A stretch of DNA of 64,000 bases from Kudoa neothunni (Eukaryota; Cnidaria), in NCBI GenBank assembly GCA_964304625.1, contig OZ199840.1, positions 5,952,001-6,016,000 on the forward strand. Direction: 5' to 3'. The position numbers were made by a program, and so were the translations under genes. Every line of letters starts with the position of its first letter. Within the stretch, counting starts at the first letter, position 1. Positions 1 to 12,500 of the stretch are shown in pieces. The notes beneath the pieces were generated by a model. That model was not told where the DNA came from. It made no database searches and saw only the letters and a list, made by a program, of their open reading frames with translations.

Positions 1-2487
1 CTAAAGAAAATCACATATACAAAAATATTCGAAATATATGATAAAGAAAATTGATTATTATTTATAGTAGAAGAAATTTTACAATCATACACAAATCATG
101 GGAGAATGCCATTCATAGATTTCCTTATCGTTTGTATACTTTTCGAAACAAATAAAAGATATGTATTTTTTAATACTTTCATTATTATTTTTCTAAAGTG
201 TGAGATGAGTTTTCTTATGTGTATTATCATAGATTTTTAATTATCAGCTTTTATTGCATATGAAAAAGCAACAAAAGTCATATCTATTTTTATCTTTTAC
301 ATTTGGGCCAACGCATATAAATAAAATTACAGGAGACTTAATTAAAAACTGAATATTTTAAAGGTATTTGATCTCGCCACTTTATAAATAAATAACGGCA
401 CCAATAAACTCACAGTTTAATTCATTCGCACGCACGACCAAATTATCCCTTTGCGTATAAAAAGTTTAATACATTTGCAGTTTTTGATGGAGTAATTTAT
501 TCGTAAAACTTTTATTTTTATCCTTGAGTCAATAATGATCCCAAATATATTTAAACCCCCAAGCACTCCGAAATCATCTACACACCACGTCGTTTTTAGG
601 TTCCCATTTACTTTACGTTTTTATTGCGGATTTTTGTTTATAAAATCATATTTGTTCACATCATGTAATGAACAAGAATTCTATCGAATGAATACGGAAA
701 AAATCTAAGAATACGGAGACGGGGATATTAGTCGATTGTGTCCGATGGTTAGAAATGTGTTTTCTCTACGTATATATTTGAAAAAAGTTAGTTTTCACAT
801 TTGTAACAATATATAATTAAGTTGATTAATCATAAGAAAACATTTTGAATGGAAAATTATTTGTATAGTTTAAAAAGTAACTCAATAAACAATACGTAAA
901 TTGGTCGTCAATTAATTATTAAAGTTGGCCAGTTTTATTAAGTTTTAGTTTATTAATTGCACAAAACAACTCTTTATTAAAGGCGGATTTATAAAGAAAC
1001 ACATGCATTATTTACCCCCTAAGTAGATGAAAAACCTACACCCTCCACATAAAAATGGTGTAGAAATGTATCCCACGTTTGTATTTGATGAAATTATCTT
1101 TAATAAAAGTTCGAACTGAGAGACGAAACATGAGGAAAATTCATAATTTGAATTTTGCATAAACGATCGTCAATTATTAAGGTTGTCTTGCTTGCAAAAG
1201 CGCAAAATTACATGTTGACAACGTTACTTTGGAGTATGATCGTATTTGTAGGTTTATTTTTGATTTTTTTATTTAATAAAATAACTCGACCAGTTAGAAT
1301 ACTTTATTTTAATTTGTCTTATTATAAATAACGCGACGTAATATTATGAAGAAATGCAAAATGATAGCAAACCATTATTATTTCATAAAACAGTTATTAC
1401 ATGTGTATTTGAATGCTTGTCAACAATGCACCGTGTAAAATGGTTAAGAGTCATCATAGGTTGAATAAACATTATAAGAGGCATCATAATTTGAGGAGCT
1501 ATGGCTGTATTCAGACAAGGATGACATGTTTATATCGATACGGCACATGCGAATGAGCATCACTTGTATCGTATTTTGATATTTATTTAATATTTACTCA
1601 ATATAACCACCCAAAAATTTAATAGATCATAAAATAATTTTTACTTCTATTTTATAAACGAAAATCATTAGGTCTATAGGACCCCCAAAACAAATTGGTG
1701 TAGGTAAGTATTAGTTTACGCTAGAAACAATTTTTCTACAATTCTTAAACAAATATAAAAATATAATGCATTTCAGAGGTATAATAGCATAGCGGTTATT
1801 AACCTTTTTCACGTACAGATTAGTAGTAGATGGTCCAGACGTTTGCGTTGGGGTCCAATGAGCCCCACACATGCTTGGAGGGTTGAAGGTGAAAGTTGTG
1901 TACTCAGTCAGTACAGTATACAGTACAACTGTTAATTTCCTTTCCAATAAATAAAAATTACTATAATATTTAAAGCTATGTTGGAAAAAGTATCAAAAAT
2001 AGAGCGTCATGGAGACGCAATGTTTTCTTTTGTTCATCCCAAGTTTAAATGCACATTAGGCAAAAAAAAGGTTAATGGCGTAATACACACATGAGTTGAG
2101 ACTTGCTTATATAATTCGATCATTCAGTATGAATATTTGCTGGTTTTTAAATATCCATCTCATTTTAACGATAAAATCAAAATCAGAGTTAATATATGTG
2201 TCAACCAGTGTGCTGCCAATATAAAAACGTCAAATGCGCATATCAGATGCGCCAATTACTATGTCCGAAATCTCTTACCATCACTTCACACGGTACGATA
2301 CCGTAGAACACAACGTTGTTACTTAATTATATACATATGAATTTTAATAGATTAATAGTTGTTAAAATTGGGTTACGTTGATTGTTATGGTTGATGAAAA
2401 GACAAGAAACATTAATCCAATGACGCATGCCAATTATTAGGACATCGTTGGCTATCGCAGCAGTTCGCTCTTTCACGTGTATATCAA
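1..2487. other. Non-coding stretch with repeats, left of RPL27A
   Basis: No supported gene. From about 1011 to 1660 lies a copy of an interspersed repeat (R1) whose better copies are at 26.1-28.1 kb and 51.6-52.2 kb. Around 1845-1880 a GGGGTCC...GCCCC palindrome followed by a CCTCC-type end resembles the ends of the TTAA elements elsewhere in the window. The first 960 bases show only AT-rich sequence. Short open frames here have no family resemblance. Confidence 0.5.
2467..2475 (+). promoter_or_regulatory. Possible 5' TOP-like pyrimidine tract of RPL27A
   Basis: The tract GCTCTTTCA lies about 15-20 bases before the ATG. Ribosomal protein mRNAs of animals commonly begin at a C followed by pyrimidines. 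Position and gene identity fit, but the motif is short and the assignment is inference. Confidence 0.3.
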
Positions 2488-3124
2488 ATGGTAGTTGCTC
2501 GGGTTTGTTTTTTTCCTCATTATAATATCTTATGTAGGCTTGTAACGATAAAAAAAGCAGAAAAAGAAGAGGACACGTGAGCTCTGGCCACGGTAGAATC
2601 GGTAATTTGGTGTCCCTTGTTATCAATAGTCATATATGATGATATTTCAACTAGGTAAACACCGTAAGCATCCGGCTGGAAGAGGTAATGCTGGTGGGCT
2701 CACTCATTTGAGGATTCTTTTCGACAAATAGTACCCAAAATGTGTGTAGGAGTTGTGTGAGTTGTTTCTAGTCATCCTGGTTATTTTGGTAAATGTGGTA
2801 TGAGACATTTTCATTACACCAAACAAGCTTATCACCGCCCTGTTGTAAATGTTGATCAATTGTGGTCCCTAATTCCTCAAAATATTGTGAACCAATGCAA
2901 AAAATCTAATGATAAATCAATGGCACCAGTTGTCGACGTTACAAAAATGGTAATTATGACATATGAAGTTTCATTTGATCGTTGTTGTTCAGGGTTTTTT
3001 CAAAGTCTGTGGTCGTGGAGATTTCCCTGCCAATAAGCCGCTCGTTGTGAAAGCGAGATATTTCAGTGAACGAGCTGAAGAAAAAATCAAGGCTGCCGGT
3101 GGAACCTGCGTTCTGGTTGCATAA
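2488..3124 (+). CDS. RPL27A: 60S ribosomal protein L27a (uL15), five exons
   Basis: Structural protein of the large cytosolic ribosomal subunit. Exons are 2488-2490, 2538-2601, 2655-2730, 2772-2949 and 2993-3124; lengths and phases sum to 150 codons plus stop, against about 148 residues in human. Family landmarks in order: basic start with [20 protein letters not shown], the glycine-rich [35 protein letters not shown], then the C-terminal [17 protein letters not shown]. Exon 1 holds only the ATG, and a GT donor follows immediately; this is the only start that gives the expected basic N-terminus. A pyrimidine run CTCTTTC about 20 bases upstream could be a TOP-type transcription start (inference). 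The gene looks intact and identification is secure; only the one-codon first exon needs RNA support. Confidence 0.93.
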
Positions 3125-4065
3125 AAGCGGATTTTTGGAAACCGATTATATAGATAGTTTCGTTTCCTTTTAGTGAAATACGGCTTCTTTTTTTCTGAGC
3201 TCCAACTACGTTTGCAATCGGTCACATTGGAATGTATTGTTGCTTTATTCATTCAACTTATTTTCTCATGTGTTAATATCTCGATTATGCTTCACTGTAT
3301 CAGTATCTATCGATTACTAATTTAAATTAGTGTAAAATTAACTAATGCATTAAGGTCTCGATATTGCGAGGTTCGATATAGGGTGGTTGTTCTTTTTTCT
3401 AAACTTATGTATTAAACGTTGTATACAAAAATATGAAAAAGCATTTATTTGCCGTGATTTTGGTGAGATCCAGGGTCTTGCTATTGGGCGCTACGTATTT
3501 TAAATTTTATTGCGATTCATCGACTAAATTACGCGTTCTAACGTTCGGTATTGTGAGAGATGGAGAAATTTCGATAAAAAATTGGAATTATTCAATTGAA
3601 ATTAATGCGAAATGCCAATAAACGACCCTAAGGCGCCATAGAATATCATGTATTCTCTTATTGTGAGTTTTATTCAAAATTGGATAGGTTAATCTTTTCT
3701 GAATAAATTTTTGTCTCATCAACCTGATATAACAAACTCCGTTGATGCTTCCATTCTTTAATTCTTTAAAGCAGGGATTCTCAACCTGGGGTAAATTTTA
3801 TGTGGCATCAAAATTTGATAAGGGTAATTTTTGCATAGAGGGGTTTGTGAAGTACATAAGGATTTCCAAGGAATTATATTATTCATGGCTATTCAACTCA
3901 ATATGAAGTCGACAGAAATGCTTCAAAAGTCGTTAGGAATAAATAATTAACAACTATTTATAAACTATAATCGGTCTCTTCCTTATATAGCACGTTTATT
4001 TTTAAGTGATTTAGCCTTATAATCTACTATCTATCTACTGTGTATCTATCTATTATATAAACAGT
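3125..4065. other. Intergenic, AT-rich, with a hAT-like end at 3773
   Basis: No supported gene. The sequence from about 3773 begins CAGGGATTCTCAACCTGGGG, which looks like a hAT-type terminus. A short tetranucleotide-like run of TCTA units lies near 4025-4060. Confidence 0.4.
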
Positions 4066-4500
4066 TGAACCTGGATATTGCGTAATTTTTGGGGAATGGG
4101 AAAAAATTACACAATACTATGTATTAGGGATTGCGCGTTATGTACAAAAAACAAAATCCGTAGCTATTTTTACTGATTGTATGATATTAGCCTTCTTGTG
4201 ACGAATGAAAACTTTTCATTATTGTTCTTTACGATTTCAACCCATCATTTATGTATATAAATTTTTAAATTCAGTCTCAATAAAATCAGATAAACTTTAA
4301 AATAAAAAATGTCGAGCATTCGTTATATTTTTTTCTCACGTCATAATGAAAACGTATTCTTTTAAATTTCAAAATATCAATTTACTAATCCAATTTTCAA
4401 TGGTGTTACGAAGAATTCATTACGTCTAAAGTATTTAAATATATTCTGGACTGCATTCTAATTTGACATGACCCTCCGGCACCACAACCCAATCAATTTG
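4066..4500 (+). mobile_element. Decayed DNA-transposon pieces: Tigger-like end plus truncated hAT copy
   Basis: At 4066-4140 the sequence CAGTTGAACCTGGATATTGC and its continuation resemble a Tigger/pogo terminus; related copies of the inner part occur at 51265-51350 and, inverted, near 30625-30660. From about 4160 to 4500 it is collinear with the right part of the 600-bp hAT elements at 27422-28021 and 57057-57653 (the latter inverted), so this is a third copy lacking its left end. No coding capacity. Confidence 0.55.
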
Positions 4501-4504
4501 CCGG

Positions 4505-5396
4505 GCCTGCCTTAGAGGATTAAAAAGAACAAAGCCATCTACTTTAACAAGGGAAAAAAGTTAAATAAATTAATTGCAACTGATGAAAGATTAAATGTTT
4601 TGAATTTTTTTTTCTTCTCTTCTTGGATAATAATTAGGTCAAATTCGGGCTCTCAATCAAATAAAGATAAGGATAAATAATAATTTTTAAATGAAATAGA
4701 TATATTAGTATTTTTGGGAAACATATCAGATATAAATAGTTGAGCTTATGCAAAATTTTGGACTTTGTATTTTTTTGTTTAATTATAAATTTAAAAAATA
4801 AATGAGGAAAATAATCATGTGACCCAATCCCGAATGCAAAGTTTTAATTTATACAAGTTTTGAGTGAAAATTGACTCAAATTTGAATAATAGCAATTTAA
4901 AATAATTTAACAAAAAAAACCTAATCACGACGTTAATTAAAGTTTAAATAGAACTTTCCTTATAGTTTACTTGAAAAAATAAATAATGCAACTTTTAATA
5001 ATTCAACTTATTTTAAAATATTTTATAAGTCGTTTATCTCTCCCCCTAAAATTAAATATTTAATTATTTTTGACCTTGTACCATTTGAAATTTTAACTAA
5101 ATAATTTATTTACGAACGAACGAACGAAATAGAAATAAGTTATTATTTTCATTTCATATATTAATAAGTAGAAACTAGTAGATTGAAAAAGAATTAATTT
5201 TCAGTAACATTTCTCGAATGACCATTTGTTTATCAGACTTATTTCAGCCTCGATTGTGCACGAATCGCAGCAGATATATTTTTGAGAGAGATTCTGAATA
5301 ATTAGAATCGGTACATTATGTACGAAGCATGGTTAGCCGTAGAGTTTTTTCGTTGATTCTAGATGTGAATTTCGGACCCCCAACTGGGAAGCGTTA
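4505..5396 (+). mobile_element. hAT-type non-autonomous element, copy related to 10086-11108
   Basis: This stretch is collinear with about 10230-11060 over several hundred bases, in the same orientation. Shared blocks include TGAGGAAAATAA, the AATTTAAAATAATTTA block and GAGAGAGATTCTGA near the right end. The right end AACTGGGAAGCG corresponds to the inverted GGGAAGC-type end of the better copy. No transposase reading frame is visible. The left boundary is uncertain. Confidence 0.55.
5112..5128 (+). repeat. Short (ACGA)n microsatellite
   Basis: About four perfect copies of the tetranucleotide ACGA. Confidence 0.8.
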
Positions 5397-5528
5397 ATCA
5401 TATATTGTTTATGATTAGGCAACCAAATTTGTTGAGGGAATAAATTAATGTGAAAATGAAAATATATTAAATCTGGACGAGACCACTTTTTTATGAACGA
5501 TTCACTCAACGAACATATGCAATAAAGA

Positions 5529-6038
5529 ATGAGTAAAATTAAAAGAAAATTAAACAATCACAGAAGCCCGTCGTCGCCTTCTGAACAGCATAATTTAAAG
5601 CAAAAATTTCTACATAGCGACATTGGTGAATTAAAAGAAATATGTTATTTTAAAGGAATTAATGATTCTCTCGTTAAATACTACGATAAGAAACGGTTGG
5701 ATAGCTCAAACTATCATTTGGATATTTTAAAAAATCTTGATCAAAAGTTCGAGAAAGAAAGGGAAAAGTTTTTATATTGTTAGATCGATATTCTTCATAT
5801 TCCTACTTAAATTGTACAGCAAAAGGGTTCATTTTTTAGTTAAAAAATTTATTCTTGTGGTGCATGAGGGAAACTCGATATTGGCAGTAAGAGCTCAGGT
5901 TCCAATTCGGTACGTAATATCGAGATCTTACTGTATTTATAATGAATTAATAGTGATAAAATTTTTGATTCAAATTTTATTAGAATCACTTACCGACACT
6001 GGGATAAAAACTTAAGAACCGATTCTTTAAAGTATTAG
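5529..6038 (+). CDS. Hypothetical small lysine-rich protein, three exons
   Basis: I do not recognise the family. An 83-codon open frame from ATG 5529 encodes a charged, probably helical polypeptide (start MSKIKRKLNNHRSPSSPSEQ, later LDILKNLDQKFEKEREKF). Two introns of typical size for this genome, about 61 nt (donor GTTAGA) and 75 nt (donor GTACGT), join it in frame to FKKFILVVHEGNSILAVRAQ and to a final exon ending at TAG 6036-6038, giving about 125 residues. The hydrophobic middle FILVV and the basic N-terminus are the only notable features. In-phase splicing at two independent junctions is the main argument that it is real; there is no alignment support. Confidence 0.42.
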
Positions 6039-6547
6039 TTTTGATGATATTTTTCAACATTATTACTACTACTACTAATATAATTGGCATAGATTCATAC
6101 GAATATCTTATATAAAATGTGTATCTATCAAATAAGGAAGGATGTAATTTTGCTACCTGACTCTACTACTAGTTCAAGTACAAATAATATTAACGCGAAT
6201 TTTTACGGCATATTAATTTAATAGCACTGAAAAATTGCGCGTAATAAATAATGTTCGGAATGTGTGATTTTCTTTGAGAGATATCGAAATTTAAACTGGT
6301 TCGAAAACGATTAAAAAGTCTGTGTAGAAACAAATTTATACACTAAGTTACAACATTATTGATTTATTAGATATTTATTTGTTAATGCGACACTTACTGA
6401 ATAAAATTTAAGTAATAATAGTGTGCTGGAAGCATGCCAACACATGGAGCAAGAAGAAAGAGTGAGTTGAGATAGATTAGAACAAGAAAAAATATCCAAT
6501 TGGTTCAATAAATAGACTCTACAAATGTGTTCAATCAGTGAAGAGTT
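6039..6547. other. Intergenic, nothing recognised
   Basis: AT-rich sequence between the convergent 3' ends of the small gene on the left and the PLC-beta gene on the right. No feature seen. Confidence 0.5.
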
Positions 6548-9500
6548 CTATTCTTGAATGGTATCAATTTGGGGTGTGTTGTCTTTTCCACCTTTGCCCA
6601 TATCCTTATATTAAATCAGAGAGAACGAAATTAGATTTATTTGACATCCAATATGCTTACTTGTTTATAGAACTTGTTGATAAGCTCAATTTCTTTTTCC
6701 AGAGCTCTGGCAAGTTCTTTTTCATAGGTGGCATATTGTTCGGTCAGCTAGAACATTAACAATTATAACTAATTTTTTAAAAATAGAAAATCTACCCATG
6801 ACTTTTCGTTATAGAAAAGTTCGAAACAACGTTGAGAAGTTTCGCGTTTCGATCTACCAAAACAGATCAGGATAAAAATGTGCACGTATTAACTTATCAA
6901 AACTAAACTAGAATAATACTTTTTTTGATCTCCATTGCCAGACGTAGAATTATTCTTTTTTAATCGTTGACTTTCTTTAGCAAAAAGACATTTCTGTTTT
7001 ATTGAAAGTTTGTTTAATTCCCTAAAAAATCGTTCCACATTTCATCACTTTAGATGCTAAATAAAACTTTGTTTTAAGTTCATTAAAAATTTTTAATCTC
7101 TTCTCATTTTTTTTCCTCACGCAATCAATGGCTTCAGCGTAGTCTTCTTTTTGTGTGGAAGCGTCAAAACTCACAATGGCCACGTCAGAACCACTTTTCA
7201 CACTATCCATGCTACTCTACAGAAATTTATGTTTAGAATTCTGTCGAAATGTTTGCGTATGCAGATTACTCCAATAGAATCTCCCTTTTTCCTAAATAAA
7301 CAAATACAAATTAAGACATGACAAGTGATATTACGAAGTAAGTCTTCTTTTTAGCCCCTTCATATAGGTTTTGGTTCGTGTAAGGCCACTTTTTAAGGGT
7401 TTCTTCATTCCGATAATAATTATAAATTTTAAGTAAACTCACAAAAGCTTTACCGAATCTTGTCTTTTGATATTGCAACTTTTTATATATTGTTGGCTCT
7501 AGAAAATCAAATATGAAACATTTGAGAAACCATAAGATGAGATGGATTACCCCTAATTGTTTGATTTGAGAAATTAGCAATTTTATAGATTCCTCGTCGT
7601 GCACTACATTCATAATTATCATAACATATTTGATAATCCAAATTTTTACATTCTATCGCTTCAGCCATCGAGGCCAATTCGATATCATAGGTGGTTGCAA
7701 AATATTGTATCGACATCGCAGCACTTACAGGAGTTTCAATGGACTTCGAATGAATCTCATCAGATTCGACAAAATTGGATGTGCCTCCTGGTTTAGATTC
7801 ACTCAGTTGATTCAATAAAAATTCAGGATTCTCGAGTGAATCAATTAAACCTAATCAAACACAAACCCAATTATTCAGAGATCCTCCTACGGATGGGTAC
7901 AAGCAATCAACTGCTCGTTATACCTTGATAACCTTCTGGTATGTGGTTTTCTAATTGAATATAAACAAAAAGGGTGGTGAGAGGTAGAGGGCGACTAGTT
8001 AGATTATCCATAGGAATATGCCTATATCCTACGCAAAGGTGAAACTTAAACTCAGATATGTTCATACCATTTTGAATCGAATCTAGACAAACACATTTTT
8101 GTGCAATAGGAGTTTTGCTACTTTCGTCGTAAATAGCAAAACGTATGATAACCATTTCAGCAAGAACAATCTGAATAATATGGAAATATAAACATAGAAT
8201 GTCTGAGGGCTATCGAAAAATAAAAGTACCTTTTTCATTACAAATGGCTCCGAATTATATACTACATTAATATTGGCTGGTTTGCTGGTGGTTTTGGTTT
8301 TGAATGAGTAGGTGTCACAACTGATACCGTAAGTTTCGACCACCACATATGAATTAATTTTTTTATCGTTAATAAATTGCGATGATATAACCTAATGTTT
8401 GGTATGGGTTATAACAGAAAAGTCACTTAAATAAACTATTTCAATTTCTACTTTTATGGTGAGGTCAACACAAGGCACATTGGGAACCGCTTCCATAATT
8501 GATGGATCAATATCGTTATGAGGGTCTCTCATGATAACTGGCTTTAACAAATAACCGCAATAATTGTTCATGGTGAATTTTGAGTTATTCAAATGCATAG
8601 GTGTGTCCGGAGTTTGAAAATTTAACGCCACCATTTGGCATCCGTAATTCCAAAACATTTGGGGATTGTAATTAGTGGATTCGTATCTAGAAGCTTTGGG
8701 GTAGATTCTAGTGAGTCTCAGTTTGTTATATCTATTAGAATTGTTATCAGTAAGGTAATTGTATTTTGTTATTGTATATGTCAGATTAACTCCCTAACGC
8801 AGCAATTCTCACTTAAATCATTATAACATACCTTCAAGGCCGATTTTCTAAAATTAATTTTGTATACAGTAAACAAAAAAATTTTTTTTGATAAATAGTC
8901 ACTCATTAAAAAAATATTGGATAAAATTTAAACTAGACATTATTACCTTTAATTGATCTAACCGAGTTGATACATTAACAAGTTGTACAGCATAGATATT
9001 TCCAAGATAATTTTTATTTTACTCCTAAAATTCGACTGTGGCTAAGTTTATTTTGAATCATAGTATCTATATTATATGTTTATCTGCATTATCCCCGTTT
9101 TCAAAGTTTTATTTTGGCTACAATTAAATTTAAAATACATATAAAAAATTTTGATTGATATTTAATAATAGGTCAAATAATAATTAATAATGATTTTGGA
9201 AAGAATTAACCGAATGCTCTCTAGACATCGTCGTATTTTCACTTCTCCTTCAATTACTTGAAAGTTACAAAAGATTGGACACTTTCTGTAGCATTTTTAT
9301 CTTACATAAAATATTGTAATGCAGCATTTATTTTTATTGCATCAAAAAATAATATTTGTAAGTTTTAATCAATGCAACTATTGCCATATTATAAACAACT
9401 TCATATAAATAACAATCTAAGCAAGATGATCATTTTCGTAAATTTTGATTTAATAGGTTAAATAACGCTTTACATAATTATGGTAAAATAAAAATTTTAT

Positions 9501-12500
9501 ATTAACTCAGAATAAATTTCGTAGCTTTAGAAAAACTTTCAAAGCATAATTTACTTTGTCTTTTAAAAAAATCATTTGATCCATAGAAAAAAAGAATAAA
9601 CTACAATTTTAATAAATTTATAATTTTCAAAGAATGTGAATGATAAAATTTAATTATTCCACAGAGAACTCAAAAATGGTAAAATGTATTTAGCCAAGTG
9701 TAAACTTACGACAATTAAGTTTTATCGCTCGGATTAAACTCCCTAGAATTAAAATAACAATTAATACTCTCATTCCAATAAACAACTATTCTATACGGAT
9801 TTCTTGTATAGTCGAATTAACGAATGATTTTAGTGTATCACCGGGAATTTTAGATTCAAATGACCATCATTCTGAAATCAGCGAATGTTAATCTCATTAC
9901 TGAAGTCGTGTAATCTGCTTAATAATTTAAAAATTATAAAATGGATATTTTTAGATGATTCAGTAATTTTAAAAATCATAATAATGATTAGAATAATTTC
10001 AAAATATCTTAAACTCTTTAAAGCTTGATAAATATCTTCCTATTAGGGGAAAATTAGGTCGCAAGAACTTTATATACATGTAGGTCAGCGCTTCCCATTC
10101 ATTTTAGTTCCCGCATTCCATATTACATATGAGGACATTCCCGCACACCTTCCCAAAATAGAGGTTTAAAAATGGATTTGTTTTTATGTGGGAGAAATAT
10201 TTTTACCAAAATTATACTAACAAGTAAACATCTGTCTACTTTAAAAAGAAAACAGACGTGAATAAAATAAATACCACCGATATGAATTAAATGTTTTCAC
10301 TTTTTTCTTGTCTTTTGGACAATAGTTAAGTTACAATGAGGCCATTTATCAGTTAATGATATACATAAGTCATAATTTGCAGATGCAATAGATATATTCA
10401 TATTTTAGTGAAAAATATAACGTGCGAATAAAGGCGTTTGCGCCATATTATGGATTTTATAGTTTTTTGGTTGATTATAAATTAAAAATTAAATAAGGAA
10501 AATAAAAATATGACCCCATCTCGAATGAAAAGTTTTAATTTATATAATTTTTGAATGCAAATTGATTCTAATTTGAAGTATTATAGTTTAAAATAATTTA
10601 TCCTCCAAAATAAAAACTTAATTTTTACGCTAATTAAAGTTTGATTATTACTTAACTTACAGTTCACCTAAAAAAAATAATAAAATTTTTAATAATTTAA
10701 CTCATAATAAAACATTTAACGAATCACTAAACTTTCCCATTAAAATTTAAATAATTCATAATTTTCTTTGTTGGGATATTTAAGATTTTAACTAAATAAT
10801 TTATTTTTGAATAAAAATGGAATAAATTATCATTTTTATCTCACATCCTAACAAATATAAAATAATAGGTTGAAATAAAATTAATTTTCAGTAAAATTCA
10901 TCAAATGATTATTTGTTATCAGATTTATTTTAGCTTCGATTGCGCACAAATCGAACACGATATATTTTCGAGAGAGATTCTGATTACCTAAAATCATTAC
11001 AATATGTACGGAGCATGTGCGGCTGTAAAATTTTCTCTTTGACTCAAGATGTGAGTCTCGGACCTCAGTAACCGTCTCCCAAACCCCTAAGGGGTCCGGG
11101 AAGCCCTGATGTAGATATACAGTCGAATCTCGATTATCCGGAAGAAATTTTAAATTTTATTTGGATTTTATTGACATTACCGCGCCGATAAATGTTCGAC
11201 TATCCGGTAACCGGAAGAATTATTCAATTATATTTCCCGATAAAAGTAACACCCATTACGGTACAACATGTACAATGTAGCATATATAACAATGCGATAT
11301 TTAAAACAAAAATATTTTTAGGTTATTTATTAATAAATTTTCCTTTTAAAACTTATGTTAAGCATTCAGTTCTTATATAAATTTGTATTATATCTGAACA
11401 CATGACTGTATGTATATTAAACAAAAATTAATTATCGATTATTTAAAAAACAGGTTACTCCTCTGTAGATGTATAAAAACTGCCATAATTATGTGCCGTT
11501 TTTCCGTAAAGTCTCCATATTCTTAGTTAACAGACATGTCAACATTTTTAATTTAAGTGTCAGAAATTAAAATATTTTACATAATAAATGGTAAAAAATT
11601 GTTTATTAGTCAAATAATGAATCCTTTAAGTAGAAATTTTAAAAAACGTAAGCGCACAAGACATTGTTTATGTTCGACTAACCGGAACCTTGCTATCCGG
11701 AAAGAAAATCGCCGGTCCCAAATTTTCCGGATAATCAGGGTTTGACTGTATATAGATTTTTATTAGGTAGAATAATTTTTGATACAAAAAAAAATATTTA
11801 TATAAAATCTTAATTTATATTAATTTAATGACTATAATCTATTTAGTTTCAATGAATTAACTGTATTACGACTTTTTAGGAATAGTAAATGAGATTTAAT
11901 ATTAATATTAAAAACTCATCTTTACATCGGATCTAAATAGTGTATGTCTAATAATAAACTATGACTTTTATCATTTTTATATCCTAGACTTTTTCAATTT
12001 TTGAAATAACCAAAGCGTCCATTGAGTAGCAAACTTGATGATAATCCAGTCATAAATAATATAGAATAGTTATACATAAACTTTTCTTTTAACGTATGCA
12101 GTAAAATTATTAAGGATAGATTTATAAAGTAATAGATAACTTCCTCGAATTATCCATTCAGATAGGTTCTAAAATGCACATGATATTGTTAAATCATTAA
12201 AAAATGTATTTCATCAGATTAGATTTTTATTGATAGCCAAAATATAAAAAATTAAAAGATGCCAATTTCGGTGAACGTTGGAGAGTAAAAAAATCGATGA
12301 GTAAATGAAAACCATCCACTCACCAACTCAATCAAAAAATGTATAATACATACCTAACCATGTCCACAGAATCCGCTTTGCAATAGTTGAAAGCAGTATT
12401 TTCACTCAATGATGATACTGTCAGAAAATATTTTATATTGTTGATTTCTTTCAGTGACGATATCATGTGTGTTGGTTTAATGTAGTTGACCATGTAAGAT

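Larger units (their letters stand above)
8830..12330 (-). other. Large transposon-laden intron in the Y domain of PLC-beta
   Basis: The Y domain is split between an upstream exon ending near 12340 ([13 protein letters not shown]) and a downstream exon starting near 8729 ([15 protein letters not shown]), which are adjacent in PLC-beta proteins. The intervening 3.6 kb is about sixty times the usual intron of this gene and contains the hAT element 10086-11108 and the Tigger-like MITE 11120-11748. No other gene is seen inside it. Confidence 0.75.
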
